A stretch of 64,000 nt of DNA from Symsagittifera roscoffensis (GCF_963678635.1 NC_087065.1:37163888-37227887), one strand, 5' to 3'; numbered from the stretch's first letter, positions 23,201 through 34,600 are shown. The notes: generated from the sequence alone by a model not told the origin. Numbers and translations: made by a program.

Positions 23201-26200
23201 TTCTGTTTTGTTCATCAGTTTTTTCAGTTTCCTTAGAAAACCAGGAATGACCTTAAATTTCAGATTGAGTGCCGGTTTTAAATATTTAATATTTTTAGGT
23301 TCAAAGTTTTCTCATTTTGTTGCTTTAGAAGAGAAAAAACCTTTGGGTAGTTCTAAGCGCCCAGGTAAAGTATCTAGTTTAATGCACGGTTTTGAGACGC
23401 AAATATAATTATGTATTGTCTCGTCCCAATGTCTGATATTCTAATTTGCACTTTCTATTAAAACAGCAAAACTTCACTATTGTTGATCTGTAGCGTAATT
23501 TTTAGGGTAGGGGTGGGAACGCGTCTAACTTCTAATCAGTTTTGTTTGATACCACCAAAGTTTTTGGCTGATTTTTTTTCCAGAAATTTTATGCAATAAT
23601 ATGGATTGTACCAGCTTAAAACTGAATGCGTGGTGTAGTTGGCGTCCCTCATGATGGAGGGACCGAATGTTGGAAGTTGTTTTAAGTTATGTTCCGCCAA
23701 TCAGAATTGAGTATTCAAAAGTTTTTAAAAAATTGCATAAATATTTATGAAAGTGAAGGAATCCAGGCCACTAATATTGACCGATTAAAAAATAAGCAGT
23801 TGCATGAATTTTCTAAAATTGCGAAAACGAAGTCAGGTATTGGAAGACACCTAAATCCAAAAAAAATAATCAAATTATTTGTTAATCTGCGCAAATTACG
23901 CAGCAAAACTTTGTTAAAAGTAACTTTATGTTAAAAGTGATTTCGGTTTTTGTGCTAAAGTCATTTAGCCAACAGGAACGTCTAACGATTCTGTTTGGTT
24001 GAAAGCTTTCAATCATTCGGTCCCTCCATCACGAGAATACCCCTACTGGTGTATATTACTACTTATAGTTTTGCCTGATGATATTCGGACTTAAATTTTT
24101 TGTGGCGTGTCACAGCACAATACGTAGGATATCCGAACAAATGTTACGGTTAGCTGAAAATCATATTAAGGGAAATTACGACATTAACAAATTTATCAAG
24201 CAACTGGGAAATTGATTCAAAAAATAGTGAAAAGTAAAGAAGGATTATTCTGTTTCAGAGATAATTCCGAAGGAGCATAGAAAGCTCTGGAAACATTAAT
24301 TAAAAAACCTTCAAAAATAGTTCTTAAGATAAACAAGTTTTGTCTTTTTTGTGGAATTTTGTGAAAGGAACTAGACGAATGCATAGAACTACTAAGTAAC
24401 GTATTATCCACCACTGTTGTTTTCGAAAAGTGAATAACAAAAGAAAAATGAAGCAGAATTAATACTAAAAAATTACTGGCAAAAAAGAGCTAAATCAAGC
24501 ATCGAAGCATCGTAAACTAGTTTTCTCGGAGTAACGCTAAGTGTTTTAGGGCTTAAATAAGAGTTTTTTATTTTATAAGACAAGCTCGTTCAAAATTAGA
24601 CAAAAACGCCAGATTTACAAATAGTTTTCTTGAGCATCATCTTGAAAGCATTGGTAATGCATTCACCCATTGCGAAAAAATGATAAAAATGAAACCGCCG
24701 TGCTTGACATTCTCCAAATTGCCTTGAGCAATTAATTTTGCTGTACCTAATATAACTGTCTATAATTAACAGTGCCATGTTTATACTATCAAAACTTCAT
24801 TTGAATTTAATTTGAGCAATTGAATGTGAATACTTCTTGACTGATTTGAAAATGGTTTGTGTGCTGTGTGATTAATTATAATACTAATTATAATATTAAG
24901 TATTAACGAAGAATTGAAATTTCACATGCTTTGGTCGTTTTTTTCGAGGGTAAAGTATATTTCACGTAAAGAGCGAATTTTTACATAAACCTCCGCAGTT
25001 AGTTTTCTAATTTAGCAAATAATTTTCAAATGTTATTTATTTAATCGTGTTGATTTTTTCAGGAACCTATCCTAAAGTTTCTTCACGCTCTAATTCGATT
25101 TATTGGAGTTTGACTTCTGCTTTAACTTTTAGCTTACTTCAAATTACTATTTAAGTCCAAATTTGCTCTCCAATAATAAAAATGCAAGTGGTGGAAACAA
25201 ATTTGAATATCTCTAAAATTCAATAACGATCTTATAAACCAAATTTTGCTCTTGACAGCTATTTTATTTTTTTTAGCTTTCACAGCTTTTGCTCTTGGCA
25301 GCTAAGTCACATTTTGCTCTTGGCAACTATTTTAACTTTTTTAAGCTTTTTAGCTTTCCTTTTTGACCCGCTTTCACGAAGTGGATTATTAGGTTATGAA
25401 AAAGATGCTTGAAATATAACGTGAATATATTTTTTCTCCGAGCAAAAATTTAAAAAAAAAAACTGGTTTCTTTGAGTTTATCAACGCTTATCCAACTGTG
25501 TGATGGTCATGTTAAAAAAATTGCCAATAATAAATTTTCTTTGACGTTTGAACGAGATTTGCGGAGGTCTTAATTTCTCTATGAAATTTGACAATTGAAA
25601 AAAAATTTGTGAAACGCTGATCAATAATGACATCACAAAAATATGCGTAATTGTAAGCTAATTCAGTGAAGATGCGTTTTTATCAAGGTTTTTTTGTTAG
25701 TCAACCAGTCAAGTACTTACCTAACTCGGAAGCTAATTATTCAAAATTGAACTAAGAGTTTACAATATCACGATGAGTTCATTAAGCTGTAACTAGCTTG
25801 CTAGTGCTCACTTTGCATTGTGGCGCACCTGTGATTTGAACTCGCCATCATATGATTGCTCTGCACCATCACTTTCAATGCACCACTATACTTGATGGGA
25901 CTATGCTTGTGCGTTGTTTCAGGTTCTCGTGCGTCCCTGCTGGACCAGAACTTGACGATGACCCTGTTTGCGATTAGTGTGGCCTATGTGGTCCTCATGA
26001 TTCCCGACGTCATCATACAGTTCCTTGATTCACTTAACTTCTTCGAGGACTCCCTCTTCGAGAACTATAGGTAGGGCTTTAAAATCATAATATTTCAGCA
26101 CGTCTTAAATTCGCCATTGGGCAGAACAATGCTCACAACCATACAATGTTGAATGTGCTTTTTAATTATTTTCAGGCACTCTGTTTAGGTGTCAATTAAT

Positions 26201-27147
26201 ATAGTTAAGATACTTATATAAGTCGTGATCATTTAGAAAATTATAGAAGTTGTTAAAGTTTTAATTTCACTCACGGTTTGACTTGTGATTTCTTTTTAAG
26301 ATCAATTCAAAATTTATGTAAATTGTGCGAAAAAACGTAATGAATAAGAGTCGATGAACTTAGTTGAGACTCTTGTATAAGTCGCGATGAATTTTTTTTT
26401 CAGGATAAGTCCAATATGTTATTCAGGCTCAAACTTACTTTTTCGCCGTTTGATTTTTGGTTTCTATAAGTTCAGTTCATTTCCTCCTTTGTTGAAAGGA
26501 ACGCAAACTCTATCGAATAACAAAATTCTAAATTTCACGAAAAACGTGATCGACTTCTGATTTCGAAAATGGATTTGAATTATCAGATTTTCCAGAGAAA
26601 TAAAAAAAGTTAACTGATTGATCCAGTGTTCTCAAATGAAGTTAATAATATTAATCTGAAGCGAGCGTCAATCTAAAGCTTAAAGAGCATACATTTTTTC
26701 TTTGAAATTGGAAACATGAAATTATCCTTAAAAAACAAGTCATTTTTTCTGTTTCTTGCGTTCATTGACACTTTTACCACTTGGATATGTTATGGTTTAG
26801 TGAAACATTTCCTTTATTGTTGGTGTACACTTACCGTTTAAGAGTTGTCATATGATATAGCTATCGCTTATTTGTCCGAGGAGCTGGCAACTTGTGGAAA
26901 GTTTTTTAAATATGGATTTTCGACAGAACTTGAAAATTCCTCCTGCTGTTTGTCTCGTATATTTTTCCTCAGTTTTAGTTTATTCTTTAGGACTCCCGCA
27001 CAACTGCTCTACACGATCAACTTTGTCACAAACCCAGTGATTTACTTCATCTGCAACAATTATTTCAAAACAGAGCTGAAAAAGCTGGTCGCCAGGTGCT
27101 GTCCAGTTTGTGTAGATTTCAGTGGGGCGACCTCGTCAAATTGCTAA
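5249..27147 (+). CDS. Rhodopsin-family G protein-coupled receptor, 7 exons
   Basis: Exons: 5249-5561, 12946-13149, 17813-18024, 18287-18431, 20176-20418, 25923-26070, 26991-27147. They join to 1422 nt (473 residues), and every intron is GT-AG with agreeing phases (1,1,0,1,1,2). Two N-glycosylation motifs (Asn3, Asn17) precede TM1. Seen in order: TM1 with GN (Asn45), TM2 with LTD (Asp72), Cys99 before TM3, VNRW at 122-125 in place of DRY, TM4 about 145-165, TM5 about 190-215, a long third inner loop (about 216-378) spread over exons 3 to 6 with acidic and RRRSS (349-353) stretches, TM6 with Pro400 but no CWxP, and TM7 with NPVIY (436-440). The tail has Cys pairs suited to palmitoylation. These marks define a class A receptor, probably for a peptide or similar signal at the plasma membrane; the ligand cannot be read from sequence. 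The second extracellular loop seems to lack the usual Cys partner of Cys99. The start is the first of two adjacent ATGs. Exons 4 and 5 encode only inner loop and rest on splice phase rather than homology. Confidence 0.88.
5840..7260 (+). repeat. Degenerate tandem array, unit roughly 100-130 bp
   Basis: A phrase close to TTAGCTTGCTTGAAA followed by a TTCAACTATCGCGACTC-like phrase and then TTCAAGCTATGAAAACAA recurs about ten times with heavy drift (for example near 6030, 6100, 6235, 6350, 6410, 6520, 6580, 6620, 6790, 6945 and 7070). It reads like an old satellite. A 67-codon frame at 5943 lies inside it and is not a gene. Unit length and copy number are by eye. Confidence 0.6.
7309..7625 (+). 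mobile_element. Hairpin-ended tRNA-containing element, 3' end eroded
   Basis: The 5' part has the family text AGTGTATTAGTACGAACCTT and ACTAAAAGTGTTCA. A tRNA-like segment lies at about 7465-7540 (GTGGTTGATTGGTTAGTACA, then CAGATTCGAGACTTAGCCG), followed by a CGAGGCTTGTTTCTACATTT block and TGTTCTCGCTAGTGTT. The terminal GCGAAGC hairpin seen in other copies is missing right after this point. Confidence 0.65.
8070..9640 (+). repeat. Imperfect tandem repeat split by a later insertion
   Basis: A unit containing GACTTTTCTCGAAAACTAC and then a CTCAAATCTGAGATTTTGGG-like phrase recurs near 8080, 8250 and 8585, and a diverged piece resumes at 9490 right after the inserted foldback element (8758-9487). 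The spacing is uneven, roughly 170-330 bases. No coding signal was found. Confidence 0.55.
8758..9487. mobile_element. Tc1/mariner-type foldback MITE, nearly perfect palindrome
   Basis: The element is 730 bp. Arms of about 311 bp (8758-9068 and about 9175-9487) are almost identical inverted copies around a centre of about 105 bp. The ends read CAGTGCTGATTTAAATTA and its complement, and the element is flanked by TA on both sides (8756-8757 and 9488-9489). CAGT-starting ends with a TA duplication are the known hallmark of Tc1/mariner insertion. There is no transposase frame, so it is non-autonomous. The high similarity of the two arms points to recent activity or to gene conversion between arms. 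Confidence 0.88.
9957..9980 (+). repeat. Lone 3' hairpin of the hairpin-ended element family
   Basis: GCGAAGC, a 3-base loop TCC, then GCTTCGC and CTGTGTT. It is the best preserved form of the 3' terminal hairpin shared by the dispersed family. Whether it belongs to the element starting at 7309 or to a separate truncated copy is unclear. Confidence 0.65.
10398..10480 (+). repeat. Dispersed repeat with GCGATTAGCA motif
   Basis: TTACGCTTGCGATTAGCA followed by TTAATAAATCGGAACAT and TTTTTTCGGGTTAACA. The same order of phrases occurs at 19872-19945, and a reduced form is tandemly repeated at 32728-32860. It is a short interspersed repeat of unknown class. Confidence 0.6.
11485..11508 (+). repeat. 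Solo end of the GGTCCCTCCATCA element
   Basis: GGTCCCTCCATCATGAGAAT matches the right terminal repeat of the element at 23648-24035. No partner end was seen nearby, so this is a solo end or a heavily eroded copy. Confidence 0.5.
13568..13646. other. GC-rich hairpin, possible structured RNA or small MITE
   Basis: CTATCTCCGAG at 13568-13578 pairs perfectly with CTCGGAGATAG at 13636-13646. Inside, GTGCAG and CTGCAC can form a second stem. The 79-base island is clearly richer in G+C than the surrounding intron. It does not match a tRNA (no T-arm consensus) and lacks a hammerhead core. Whether it is transcribed for a purpose is unknown. Confidence 0.5.
14926..14988. repeat. Perfect 18-bp inverted repeat, 27-base loop
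   Basis: ATGCCAAATTATTGGCAA at 14926-14943 is exactly mirrored at 14971-14988. It may be a hairpin in the pre-mRNA or the ends of a tiny deletion-derived element. The stem is shorter than a normal microRNA precursor. Confidence 0.7.
15560..16160 (+). repeat. Imperfect tandem repeat, about four units of 150-190 bp
   Basis: Each unit carries GTCAGGGTACT, then CCAGGGG, a GCCTCCAAATATGAC phrase, a CTTTAGGTTTTCGAGATATG phrase, and AAACTTAGAT. The units begin near 15578, 15714, 15870 and 16034. No protein-like frame runs through them. Confidence 0.65.
16310..17060 (+). repeat. Dispersed intron repeat copy, interrupted by a MITE
   Basis: This family is recognised by TTTCTCGCAGTTTGACTTTT, a CCAGTTTTCTCAAATTGAGT block and a terminal TTCATTGACTCTTTCCAACT block followed by TGTCTGTTGGCTATG. 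Related stretches occur at about 10510-10605, 17460-17740, 22640-22860, 26340-26800, 27640-27990, 29890-30335 and 46000-46140. This copy is split at 16715 by the hAT-type MITE. Class unknown; no frame is conserved between copies. Confidence 0.65.
16715..17017. mobile_element. hAT-type MITE with exact 8-bp target duplication
   Basis: The 303-bp element has perfect 11-bp terminal inverted repeats, CAGGGTGACCA and TGGTCACCCTG. It is flanked on both sides by CTGTTCGC (16707-16714 and 17018-17025). An 8-bp duplication with CAGGG-type ends is the known signature of hAT transposition. Inside are repeats of AGGTCGCTA and no transposase frame. Removing the element and one duplication restores the dispersed intron repeat in which it sits, so the insertion is younger than that repeat. 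Confidence 0.9.
18432..20175 (+). other. GPCR intron 4 (1.7 kb)
   Basis: The donor is GTTTGC and the acceptor TACAG. Apart from the short dispersed repeat at 19872-19945 nothing recognisable was seen. The open frames on either strand are short and low-complexity. Confidence 0.6.
21610..22560. repeat. Foldback element, arms of about 350-400 bp
   Basis: The left arm (about 21670-22015) and right arm (about 22205-22510) are inverted, diverged copies. The best matched block is CTAGTTTTAGAGGTGTT with GGGAAGCTGATGAGCGTGA, present on the + strand near 21850 and 21930 and on the - strand near 22380 and 22300. The blocks GAACGAAATTTTCTTCG and TTTCTCTGCAACTATT are also mirrored. The outer limits are by eye. 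Several frames here arise on both strands from the palindrome and are not genes. Confidence 0.7.
23648..24035. mobile_element. MITE-like element with 22-bp inverted ends
   Basis: The left end (23648-23669) contains TGATGGAGGGACCGAATG and the right end (24014-24035) its complement, 21 of 22 positions matching. A third matching end occurs at 11485. Between the ends is a lysine-rich 81-codon frame (23689-23934) that I do not recognise; it could be chance or a relic. No convincing target duplication was identified. Confidence 0.65.
26071..26990 (+). other. GPCR intron 6 (0.9 kb)
   Basis: Donor GTAGGG, acceptor TTTAG. About half of it (26340-26800) is a copy of the dispersed intron repeat, recognised by a TTTTCCAGAGAAATAAAAA stretch, a GATCCAGTGTTCTCAAATG stretch and TTGCGTTCATTGACACTTTT. 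Confidence 0.65.
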
Positions 27148-30100
27148 AATTAACCCAATCTTTATAATAGAAAAAAAATTATATTTACTTTTTATTTGTT
27201 TTTAATCATATTTATCCGCTATTAACAATCTATTATTCGAAGTATTGTTGTTTAATGTAGCTGCTCTCAATTGAATTCTGTTTGTACGACTTTTTCCCCA
27301 AAAATTTTTTTCTCAGCTTCAAATAATGTGCTTTGAGCTCCAAATACATGACCGCATGAATGGTCATTAACAAAGTTACAAAGTTACGAGGTAATCTATT
27401 CCGAAATCCTTTTTATAGCAGGTTTTTTAGCACTGAGGATGATACTTTTTTCAAGTCGAAGAGTTAATGAAGAATACATTCAGTGGGATGCTAAACTAGC
27501 TAGTTGAACGTTGTTTTTTTTTCGGATCGAGTCCTCCTACGAAAATAACTGATATCTATATGAAGATGTTCTATATAAGAGAGGTTTACATGATTGGGGC
27601 TCTCCTAATTTTCAATTTTTCATCATTTAATGCTTTGAAAATTTTTATGTTCTGATTTTGTTCACACTTAAATTTGATTTTGACTTTACATTTTTTTCAA
27701 CTTCAATACATTCAATACAAAATCATATGCTAAAAGCATGGAAAAATTCGCTCTTGAATAACAAAAACTCTGTTAGCACGAAAAACGTAATGGTTTTTTA
27801 GTTTCAAAGCTGAGTTTTACTTGTCAGTTTTCCCAGCAAAACGAAAAAAAATTATCTACTTATCACTTTTATCCAAATTTTTTTTTACTCAAACAGCTTT
27901 AAAGCTTAAGAAAGTTTTTTAATTTCGAAAATTTTGTTTAATTACGGTTTCTTTGTGTTAACATTTCCCGAAGCCTGTTGGCTATCTTTATTTTGAAGGA
28001 GATGTTCAAATTGCTCTAACCGTAAAATTTTGTAGACATCTTCAAGTGCAGTGGAGCACTCGATCCTTGACTTGTTTAAGGTTTTTGGTCCGACTATACG
28101 AGCAGTATTGTTTGAAACAACAGATTTTTTCGTGTTTTGCTGCGCGACAGTTAATTGTGTGAGTAAGTTCTTTCGTACTAATGATGAAAGCGTCCCGATT
28201 TATATTAACTGAGATTTCATTTTGGACATTATAAATTGCTCATCATTGCTGTTTTTAACTGTGTATTTAGGATATTGAGACTTTTTTGCTTAAATCACTG
28301 TGGCTGTAACGTTCCTTGATAATTGGACAGCAAACGGATATCCTTGTTAAATTTATAGACTTGTCGAGTAGAATAGCTCTTCGTTTTAAAGGCATTAAGA
28401 CTTCCCTAACTAATGAACCCATTTGTGAAATAATTTACCGAAATGTGGCAAAATAGTAGTTCTCTGAAAAATTTGAACCAGCTATTGCATGATCTCAATT
28501 ATCGTTTCCATCAAGTATCAAACGAAATATAATCTTTTGTTTTCTGAAGCAAAAAGCAAGCTCGCGATACGTACTTGTTTTCAAAGTCGCGCTTTTTTAC
28601 ACTTGCGAAGCTAGTGTATTAGTACGAACCTTCTTTTTTTTCCAACCTAAGTCGCAAATATTGGTGCGGCACCCCAATAATGGTGGGGCAACTTTACAGC
28701 TTTATAGCATGTGCTTTGACATTCGAATAGTAATAAATTAGCACAGTTGATGCCTTTTTAATTCATCAAATGAACCGAAAAAAAAGCCTTTTATTTCACA
28801 ATAATAAAAACTCGATTTCAGAAACTTTCTGACTCAATATATCTCGCATTTTTTGAAAAGCATAATTTATACATAATTTGGCTTTATGCTTTGCAGTTTA
28901 TCACATGCAAAGTTAGTGTGGATGCCTTCAGTTTGTTATATTACAAAGTATTAATTGCAAAATTGAGTCTATATGCATTTGATGCTGAATCGCATTGGCA
29001 ATTTCTCAGCGTATGTAGCTGCTTTATTCGTGACTAGTGTTTGTCGGTTGTTAAGCTTGAGTGGCCGAGGGGATAGTGCGTGAGACTCAAAATCTTTTGA
29101 TTGCTGTAAGTCGCAGATTCGAATTCTACTCGTTGCCGAGTTTTTGCTAATTCGAGTTTTATTTCTATTTTTTCTTATTTAACTTGATAGCGCAGCCTTG
29201 CCTCTATGTAGATCAAATTTTTGTACAACGCTTTTATGTTGATAATTTAGAATTCGATCTGAGTATATCTATATCGATTTGCATTTTTCACTGCCTCAGA
29301 TATAAGAATGAAATTAATTTTTTTTTCAGTAAAAATTGAATAACCTGATTATTGCTTGTCGACTTAGTTGCCACATCGCAGTTTTTTTGCGCTGTTAGCA
29401 GTTTTTTGTGCTGTTAGCAGAGTAACTCCTGTAGTTTGTGAATTTGCTAACCCTGACTGTTTTTTTGCCTATTTTATTTTTTATTCGGCCGAAATAATTT
29501 CGGTTTATGCTTTGTCGGTGTAGTGAAACTATTTTGCGTCAGCCTAACGGCAAAATCTTTTTTCTAAATTTGAAATATTCAAGTGTAAAAAATGAAAATT
29601 TTATCTCTCAATTTTTTTGTTGGCGTTTTTTTCCGGATAAATGGGCGTCTAATCACGTTTGTTGGCTTAGTGAACGCTCGGAAAAAACTAAAATTTTATT
29701 TAAAGCTAGTGGTTGTGCTTCTGGTTTGTTTTCTGAAACTTAATTTTCTTTTCTGAAATTTAAGTTATTTTGCTTAGTTTTTTCATCTCTTTTTCTTTTT
29801 GGTAACTTTCAATGCTATACTTTTGCTGTATCGCAAATAAAGCGAAGCTCCGCTTCGGCTGTGTGTCTGATCTTGAGTTCTAATTTTGATTTTTTTAAAG
29901 AGTCGATGAATTTAGGTCGTGAAGTTTTTTTGGTTTTTGTTTTCAGGAAATGTCTTAATGATCTAATATTTTATAGAAGTGCTTTCATTTTTTTTATTGC
30001 AAATATGAATAGTTCTAGGTAAAGATGCTTTATTTGAGTTAAGTTCATCTTCATCTGCTGAAAGTCACGTTAGTTGCGCTCTCCAATTACGAAAGTGTAA

Positions 30101-31624
30101 AGGTCACGAAAAACGTGTTCTAGTTTCGATAGTGGAGTTTAATATTCAGGTTTGCCAGTGGAATATAAATTTAAGCTATTGATCCAGTTTTCTCGAATTG
30201 AGTTATTTTTTTATCTAACAAGTGTCACTTCTTACTTTGAAATTGCAAAGTTTAAAAAAAAACAAGTCAGTTTTCTGTTTTTTTTTGCATTCATTGACTC
30301 TTCTCCAATTGTCTGTCGACTATGTTTTTCAAAAGTAGTCGAGTACTAGATAGCAACCTCTTAACGTACCTAGTTTTTAAATCATGTTAAAAAGACATTT
30401 TTTTGTTGATCTTCGTGTGCTGGCTGTTTATTGGATAATATAACTAAAGGCAAAAAAGATAAAGCTCTTTAGTCTCCTTGGGAGCTCATCTTATATTTCA
30501 ATAGTTTCTTTGCTCCTGCATAAGCGAAATGTCGCTTTTGATAGCGCTGAAGTCTATCGCGGTTATGAAACTACCAATCTTGCTTTGACTTTAATTATGC
30601 TACAATTGGTTTGGTTTTAGTATGTGCTATGTAATTTGTCAAAAATTTTATTATTTCTGATAAATTGGAGCAAAGCTGTTTTTAAACCTAATAATAAATG
30701 ATACGTTGAAGCTTAAAAATTTACAGAAATCGAGAAAGAGCACATTCAAAACCAAGAAATACCGGCCAATGTAAAGCTCGTTCCCTTCATTTAAATATAG
30801 CTTACTGAAATCTAATGAATATAGTTTACTGAAATCTAATGATGGTTTAAGTTAAACAAAAACGCTTCAATGCGCTAAATTTATCATTTGCTTGACTTAA
30901 CTAACATTTTTGTTTACAACCGCGTGTGGTCGTAGCTGCTGCGCTGTTTAGTTTCATACTAAAAAAAACTTATTTATTTTTCCATTTCTGGCATAATTCA
31001 AATTGGATTTTTTCATCCAAACTCAACTATGACATCAAAGATGACTTTTAGTTTTCCTTAAATAAATACGAAATTTTTTTATCTAATCTAGTTTGCGATC
31101 TGCTTATGATATAAAGTCAGGTTTTACGAGATATAAATCACTCACACAATTTGACTGACGTGAAACAAGTCGAGATAGAAATTACCCGCGGCATTCCTTT
31201 TATGAACAACATCCGAATAGATCAATGAAAATAAATTGGGGCTGTTGTTTCATATCCTGTAATCAATGACCTGAAATCGGATGACGTCTTCTTTCTTTTT
31301 AACTTTTTTGCTCTTTTTGGTATCATTTTGTTTTCCATCACTGCAATTGCTAACTACTGAATAAACTGATGTAAGAAGTACCCATTTATTACTTATTACA
31401 CTTACCGAAGTTGTTAGTATGCTTGTTTCGTTTCCTGATCAATGCCAAATTGTATTTGCCTTTTAGCGATGACCTATTTCAGCAGAAGTGTTTGAGTTGC
31501 CATAAGGTATCCAGTAACCTTATTTCGTCGTTTTCCTCATCTAGTCGCTTATACGTGATGTTTATTTTTTTCTTTTTTTTGAGCTATCGTGGAATTTTTT
31601 TTGTTTCACGTCTCTTATTTTCTA
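27148..31624. other. Intergenic region between GPCR and lipase
   Basis: No protein-like frame. It holds dispersed intron-repeat copies (27640-27990 and 29890-30335), a complete hairpin-ended element (28599-29212) and a second 3' hairpin at 29842-29863. From about 30340 to 31624 nothing recognisable was seen; the lipase promoter is presumably there. No canonical AATAAA was found close behind the GPCR stop. Confidence 0.6.
28599..29212 (+). mobile_element. Hairpin-ended tRNA-containing element, long form
   Basis: It begins with the hairpin ACACTTGCGAAGCTAGTGT and continues ATTAGTACGAACCTT. An interior block, about 28700-28930 (GCATGTGCTTTGACATTCGA, TTAGCACAGTTGATGC and so on), is shared with copies at 32025 and 45490. 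The tRNA-like segment lies at about 29054-29140 (GAGTGGCCGAGGGGATAG, then CGCAGATTCGAATTC). The 3' end is a decayed AGCGCAGCCTTGCCTCTATG version of the terminal hairpin. Confidence 0.7.
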
Positions 31625-34600
31625 ATGACCTTTGAAATTAGTCAGAAATCAAATTATGTTGCTGATAACGAGAAATCAGAAAGTGAAGGTGAGTATTGCA
31701 TCACAGTCATTGCTTGCATTGAATCTTTAATAGATTTTATTGTTTATTCCTATGCCCAGTTTAGTTTTATAATGTTTAAAAACTGGTTTTGAAATTTGCA
31801 AGTTAAATGATAGGATCAAATAATATAAAATGTAAAAATTATGAAAAATTTTTGCTGAAAATGAGAACTTTGTGTTAAAGTAGTGAGCTTGAATACTAAG
31901 TATGCTAAAAGTTCCCTAATTGTAAAGTTTGTTAAAAAGGAGAAAGCTTGTGTTACCTTAATGGTGATTCAGAAATTTGTAAATCTATTGACGAAATTTT
32001 AATTCACTTTTGGGGCACTTTTACAGTTTTTTGCTAGCATGTGCTTTGAAACTCGATTAGTAATAAGTAAACACAGTTGATGGATTTTTTTTCATCAAAT
32101 AAACCGAAAAATGCTATTTGTTTCAAATAACAGTAAAAAAATAAAATTTCAATTTCATAAATTTTCCGGCTCAATTTATCTCTACATAAATATAATTTAT
32201 ACATAATCTGGCTTTATGCATTCCAATTTTTTGCATGCAAGTGTGGATAACTTCAGTTTGTTATATTTCAATTTATTACACGCAAAGTTGGCGCCATTTT
32301 TGCTGCATCGCATTGGCAATTTATTAGCATATGTAGCTGATTTATTTGTTGCTAGTGTTAGTAAATTGTCAATGGCCATTGGTGCAAAGGCGAGGTCAGG
32401 AGACTTCAAATCTCTTGGTCGTAGGATCGAATACACAGCAGCAGAAATTTTAATTTTCAAGGCTTGTTTCTACCTTTGGTGTCCTATTTCAGGCTCTTTT
32501 CCAGTTCCCCCTTTCAAATTCAGTTTTGAAAAGTCTATTTAACGTCATAATGCAATGAAATTTGGCGCGGTGAACAAATTGACAATTTTGAACAGATTTT
32601 TTCTTCATACATTACAGCGTAACATCACGCATTTAGCCATAATAGCACGTTGAACAAACATGAAACTCGGTATTTTGAAAGGGGGGGATTTTGAAATATT
32701 TACGAGTTTGAATATTTACGGGATTATTTGCAATATTTACGGGTTTTATATTTGCGATTAGCAAGTTTTTTCAATGCAGATCATATGAATTATTTGGAAT
32801 ATTTACGGGTTTTTATATTTGCGATTAGCAAGTTTTATCAAAGCAGAGCATATGTATTTTTTTGAGATTAACAAGTTGTCTAACAGAATCAATGAATCAC
32901 AATGAATCATGTTTCCAACTTTCGTCGCGAAGAGTAGAGCTAATGTAAGTGACGCTTTTGAATTAGCGGGATGGAATGGTTATTCAATGAAATTTGTTAT
33001 GACATCTGATTACTATTAAGTTTACTCAGTTGATGCAATTTCGTTCATGAAATAAACCGAAGCAAGCTATTTGTTTGTTTCATACAACAGCACAAAAACA
33101 AGATTTTTTTTAGAAGCTTTTAAACACAGTATATTTTGAAAAATTCGTAAAGTGCATAACTTATTAAAAAAAAATTGGCTTGGTACTTTCCAATGTATCG
33201 AATGCAAAATCGAATGCTGCCTTTAGTCCATTTTTTTCCAAAGTAATACTTGCAAAATAGTGCTTGTGTGGTTTTTTCAGCTCTCTTTTGCCGCTCTGTC
33301 TTTTGTCGTTGGAGTCATCAAGCTTTAGTGGCACAATTTTATGGGGGCAATCAAATTTTTCATGTCTAAGTTTCAATTCTTGTATAAGTAAATAGTTTTT
33401 TTTTTCAAATTTAATTATTTTTTTGGCATCTTTTTAAATCTTTTTTAAACTTTTTTAAAGATACTGCCTGGCGTTTTTATTGCTTGTTTGCGAAGTGGAG
33501 ATTCGCTTCTGTTTAGTGACAGTGTACTCTAGGAATTGAACTGCTCTTTTTACTTACGATCAGCTTAGTGTATTATTACGAACCTTCTTTTTTTTCTAAA
33601 CTAACTCGCAAATAAAAGTGTTCAAAAAAATTTTGCACCCATTTGTAAACTTAATTTAGCATCTCTTCTCTCTTTACTCTTGGCTGGTTTTTGGTGCATA
33701 TTAAACTTCCTTGGCTGAGTGGTTATTGTGTGAGACTCTTAATCTCTAGGTTCGAATTTCAGAGGTAGCCGAATTTTCACTAATTCGAGGCTTATTTCTA
33801 ATTTTTATTTGAATTCATAAAGCTGATTTTTGCCGTGTTCTCGCAAGTGTTAACGAAGCAAAGCTTCGCCTCTGTGTTGAAACTTGTTCCCGGAAAACTT
33901 TTACGGTCGGTCTGTTGTTAGTCATCTAAGTTTTGTCTACTTTTTTTCTGATTTAATCTATTTAATTCTAATGGAAAATCATTGATGTACTACTGTAATT
34001 TGTAATTTAACCTACTCCGGTATAATTTCCTTTTTGCTCCAAAGATTTAGTTGCTCTTTCGTAGTTGCATTTTTGTAAGTTTTGCCTGAGTGCTAATATT
34101 ACACCGTGAATTGTGCTTCAGGGAATTTCTGCTTTAAATTGAACTTCGTTTTAAACACGCGTATAGAAATGCTGGCTGATGCATTCTTTGTGACGTTTTT
34201 TGTTCGAATAATTTTCGAATCAGTTGTTTCCGACTCATTTTTCCGTATCTGCTTCACCTCTTTCTATATTTTGGATTAGTTTTTGCTTTTCAATTTTTTC
34301 ATTTTTGTCTTTCAGTGTGCACTGATCAATTCTATTATTTGTTTAATTGAGGGCTTCAGTATCCTGTCATATATAAGTTTTCCAGCGAAAGATTTTGCGA
34401 GTTTGATCATAGGGCTATCTCATCGTGATTTTCGTATATCTTTATATCGGTTATTTTAATGCGTAGGATGTATGTATGTTGGAGTGGAACAGAAAAGAGA
34501 AGAGGGTACTTGACCAGGCAAATGGCAGATCAACCTTGAATCGGATTTCAGAATAAATTCATTTTGACTTCCCTGCCTGACGTCATCAGTTTGTTATTAG

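Larger units (their letters stand above)
20419..25922 (+). other. GPCR intron 5 (5.5 kb)
   Basis: Donor GTTAGT, acceptor TTTCAG. It carries a large foldback (about 21610-22560), an intron-repeat copy (22640-22860), a MITE-like element (23648-24035) and a short TTTTGCTCTTGGCAGC-type tandem stretch near 25240-25330. Nothing recognisable was seen in 20419-21600 or 24040-25230. Confidence 0.7.

Noticed and set aside
23100-23408. 102-codon frame in GPCR intron 5
   Set aside because: Composition is ordinary translated intron; no motif and no splice partners were evident.
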